64,000 nt of DNA from Mastigias papua (lineage: Eukaryota; Cnidaria; Scyphozoa; Rhizostomeae; Mastigiidae), in NCBI GenBank assembly GCA_964019165.1, contig OZ025286.1:10948188-11012187 (forward strand). The letters run 5' to 3'. Below, piece after piece: positions 61,777 through 64,000 of this stretch (its first letter is position 1; each line of letters opens with the position of its first letter). The notes beneath the pieces were generated by a model. The model was not told the origin of the DNA and did not search any database. It worked only from the letters and a program-made list of their open reading frames with translations. The position numbers were made by a program, and so were the translations under genes.

Positions 61777-64000
61777 CTACGAGCAACGGTCTACAACGGT
61801 CTACACTTTCTATAATTCCCACTGTCCCTTCCAGTGAGAAGTATTACCCCAAAAATGGTTCCCAAACGTTGTGCTTTATGTGCTAGTATGTGCATGTTGT
61901 GTAGTCTCTGCCGAATAATGAGCATTTTCAGCAAAATTAGCAAATATCTCAACGGTCTACACTTTTTTGAAAATAAATTTGACCTAGTATTAAACTATTT
62001 CACAAAAAGTGTAGACCGTTGATGTTTTCATCTTTTCCTCGGCAATGGTACAATAACTGTACGCAATCTATTGCAGGTGAAATACTCGTTAGAAAAGCTA
62101 TCTTGTGCATAGTTCTCAATGTCGAAATCTCTACCATAAGATTTATTTTCATTTTCCAAAGTTTGTAGACCGTTGTGTAGACCGTTGAGATAGTCGGCCA
62201 TGACGTCAGTCATTATGCAAGTCAGTAGCCTCGATACTAAGAAGAGGGGTTCTATACCTGTAACATTCGTGGATCGGGTTCCTTCTAGAGTAGGCACATT
62301 CGCACAAGGAAAAGTAGAGGAACGCACCCCCTTCATTATATATATATATATATATATCGTGTATATGAACATATGGATATTAATATAGGTATCAACATAT
62401 ATATAAATATATATATTTATTCATATATATTTATATATATTTGTATAAATGTATATTTATATATATAGGTATTTGCCTATATTTCTATATATTTATTTAT
62501 ACTTATATTTTTATATGTATATTTATCTATACATGGCTATGCTTTAAATCCCCATGGCAGATCTAGCTGATCAGCTTGAGTTAAACATCAAATAAAATAG
62601 AAAACAGATGCAATGCGCCAGTCAATACTTGATTGAAGCCCTAAAGCTTACCTATTGCTTAGACAATGATGCATTGTTGCTACTGTAAGATCAATTATAG
62701 GTAAACGACTCCGCAACTCTATTATCGAAATACACAAAGAAAAGGTGTAATCAAGTCGATATCTTCTTGTCATATGCTGGTAGAGAGGTTGACTATCTGT
62801 TTCATTTGTGAATTTACTTCCTTTATTTACAATTCATTAGCAAAGAAACATGACATCATAATCATCATTGAATTTAGGGGATTTGCCAAGCCCCCTGCCA
62901 GTATCTCGGTAAGGTGTTACCTAATTGAGATTTCGTCAGCGGAAATGAAATCAGCGCCCTCAATTACCCCATGTTTGGGAAAGGGTGTACGGCTGTATCG
63001 TATAGGTTCGAATATAAAATTCAGACAATGCCTGCCAAAAGTCTTGGAACACTTGCTATGATTTACGCTATAGATGAGCTATAGCGTCCCCTCCCCCGTT
63101 AAACAATGTTGTATGATGCAAATATGGGCAACTCGAAGGCCAAAAGTGATGCGTGTTGTTAAAGCTACTGGTCTCCGCTATCGAATCAACATTGTTTCAG
63201 GGGGGAGGGGGTCTACATTTTAAGTGGTGTCAAGGAGAAGCGGCAGGAGTCGGAAATCTATACAATTGTGTGGTGTTCCAACTACTTTTGGCAGGCATTG
63301 TCTGAATCTCATATTTAAGGAGGACAGGTACAGTTCCAACGATGGATCATACTAATAGGTTTTCGAGGGTGCTGATTTGATTTTTAGCGGAATCAGAGCC
63401 ATATCTCCACGGGATCATTAGCTTTCGTGCTAATTTGATGTCTTTATATGCAGTTTATTGACGAAAATTCAGCAAAATGTCTAGAAATTTCAACTATAGT
63501 ACAAATGCTGTCAAAAATAATTGAAATGCACTGCGATCATCTCCTCTTCATATTATTAGCATATATCGGACATATGGGTAGAATTCTTAGATAAACAGCA
63601 AAGAAAATAAATAAACAAGTTATACGTTTTTATGTCATTGGGGTATCTAAAAATGTATACATTGCAGTACATTACTAGTACAAGTGAGGTAAGTGTAACT
63701 GATAATAAGTAAACCTTATTCTTTATATATCATTAAAATTATGTAGGAAGTTTCGAGCCTGCAACTTTTGTGCTCAAAGAATTGCCTTTTAAATAACAAC
63801 CTGAGCTACATCAACTGGAAGCGAAATCTGTCCTCTCATGAGATGGGGGATAAAAGCTGAGCCGTTACAAAGCTGAATATTTATATTTTACCGCATTTCC
63901 ATATTGTACCAGTTAAGAAAACATTAATAGTAAGCGTAGAAGACTATTTCAGACTCTCATGACACTGCAATGTCCTTATAACTATGCAGGAATAGTGTGA
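61777..64000 (+). repeat. Satellite unit 24 (truncated by window edge)
   Basis: First 2224 bp of a unit, (TA)10, T/C class. The first G-run near 63200 is one G short (G6AG5), which breaks the 81-codon ORF. The array clearly continues past the window. Confidence 0.96.

Noticed and set aside
1..64000. CRISPR array, rDNA, histone cluster or telomeric repeat as explanation for the tandem structure
   Set aside because: The unit is 2.69 kb with no short repeat/spacer alternation, no rRNA or histone reading frame and no telomere-type hexamer arrays.

Overview
The window is one long tandem array from a eukaryotic, probably invertebrate animal, nuclear genome. A unit of about 2.69 kb repeats head to tail from base 1 to base 64000 with no unique flank on either side. 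There are 19 complete units, one almost complete unit and four partial ones. I place it in an animal because the only convincing gene is a metazoan-type DDE transposase with no visible intron, in a cut-and-paste element with TTAA target duplications. There are no prokaryotic genes. Two runs of exactly 200 N look like fixed-size scaffold joins.

Layout: contig A (1-2681, one unit), gap (2682-2881), contig B (2882-50208: tail of one unit, 15 full units, head of another), gap (50209-50408), contig C (50409-64000: tail, four full units, one truncated at the window edge). Unit phase 1 is set at the first base of the window (ctacgagcaacgg). Units in the middle of contig B are exactly 2685 or 2687 bp. 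The 2-bp difference is a (TA)10 versus (TA)11 microsatellite allele. Two neighbouring units (24790-30623 and 30624-36457) each carry a 3145-bp DNA transposon in the same TTAA, so each is 5834 bp long.

The unit itself has no convincing protein gene. In unit-1 coordinates it holds: a 404-bp compound nested inverted repeat built from six copies of CAACGGTCTACA (8-411); a perfect TGACGTCA palindrome (425-432); an AT-rich, TA-microsatellite block (about 558-770); a run of small hairpins ending in a 9-bp stem and a C-rich/G-rich pair (1103-1438), the best candidate for a structured RNA; possible transcript signals (TATAAAA at 1239, overlapping AATAAA at 1833, GAG|GTAAGT at 1913); and a let-7-like 12-mer (2265-2276). 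Two small ORFs (95 and 81 codons) recur but are probably only kept open by homogenisation.

The transposon (26176-29320 and 32010-35154) has 21-bp terminal inverted repeats starting GGAGGCAGTA, TTAA duplications and an intact 710-aa transposase with DGTW, GDGD, CxxH and NExxxGxLW motifs. This fits a Kolobok-like / Mutator-domain transposase. Both copies encode identical protein at the identical site, so the element inserted once and was then copied by array expansion.

Two linked base differences divide the units: unit 1 and all contig C units share one state, and every contig B unit covering the sites has the other. Together with impossible gap sizes and single-base indels clustered in contig C and the start of contig B, this suggests the contigs are not in their true order or spacing.
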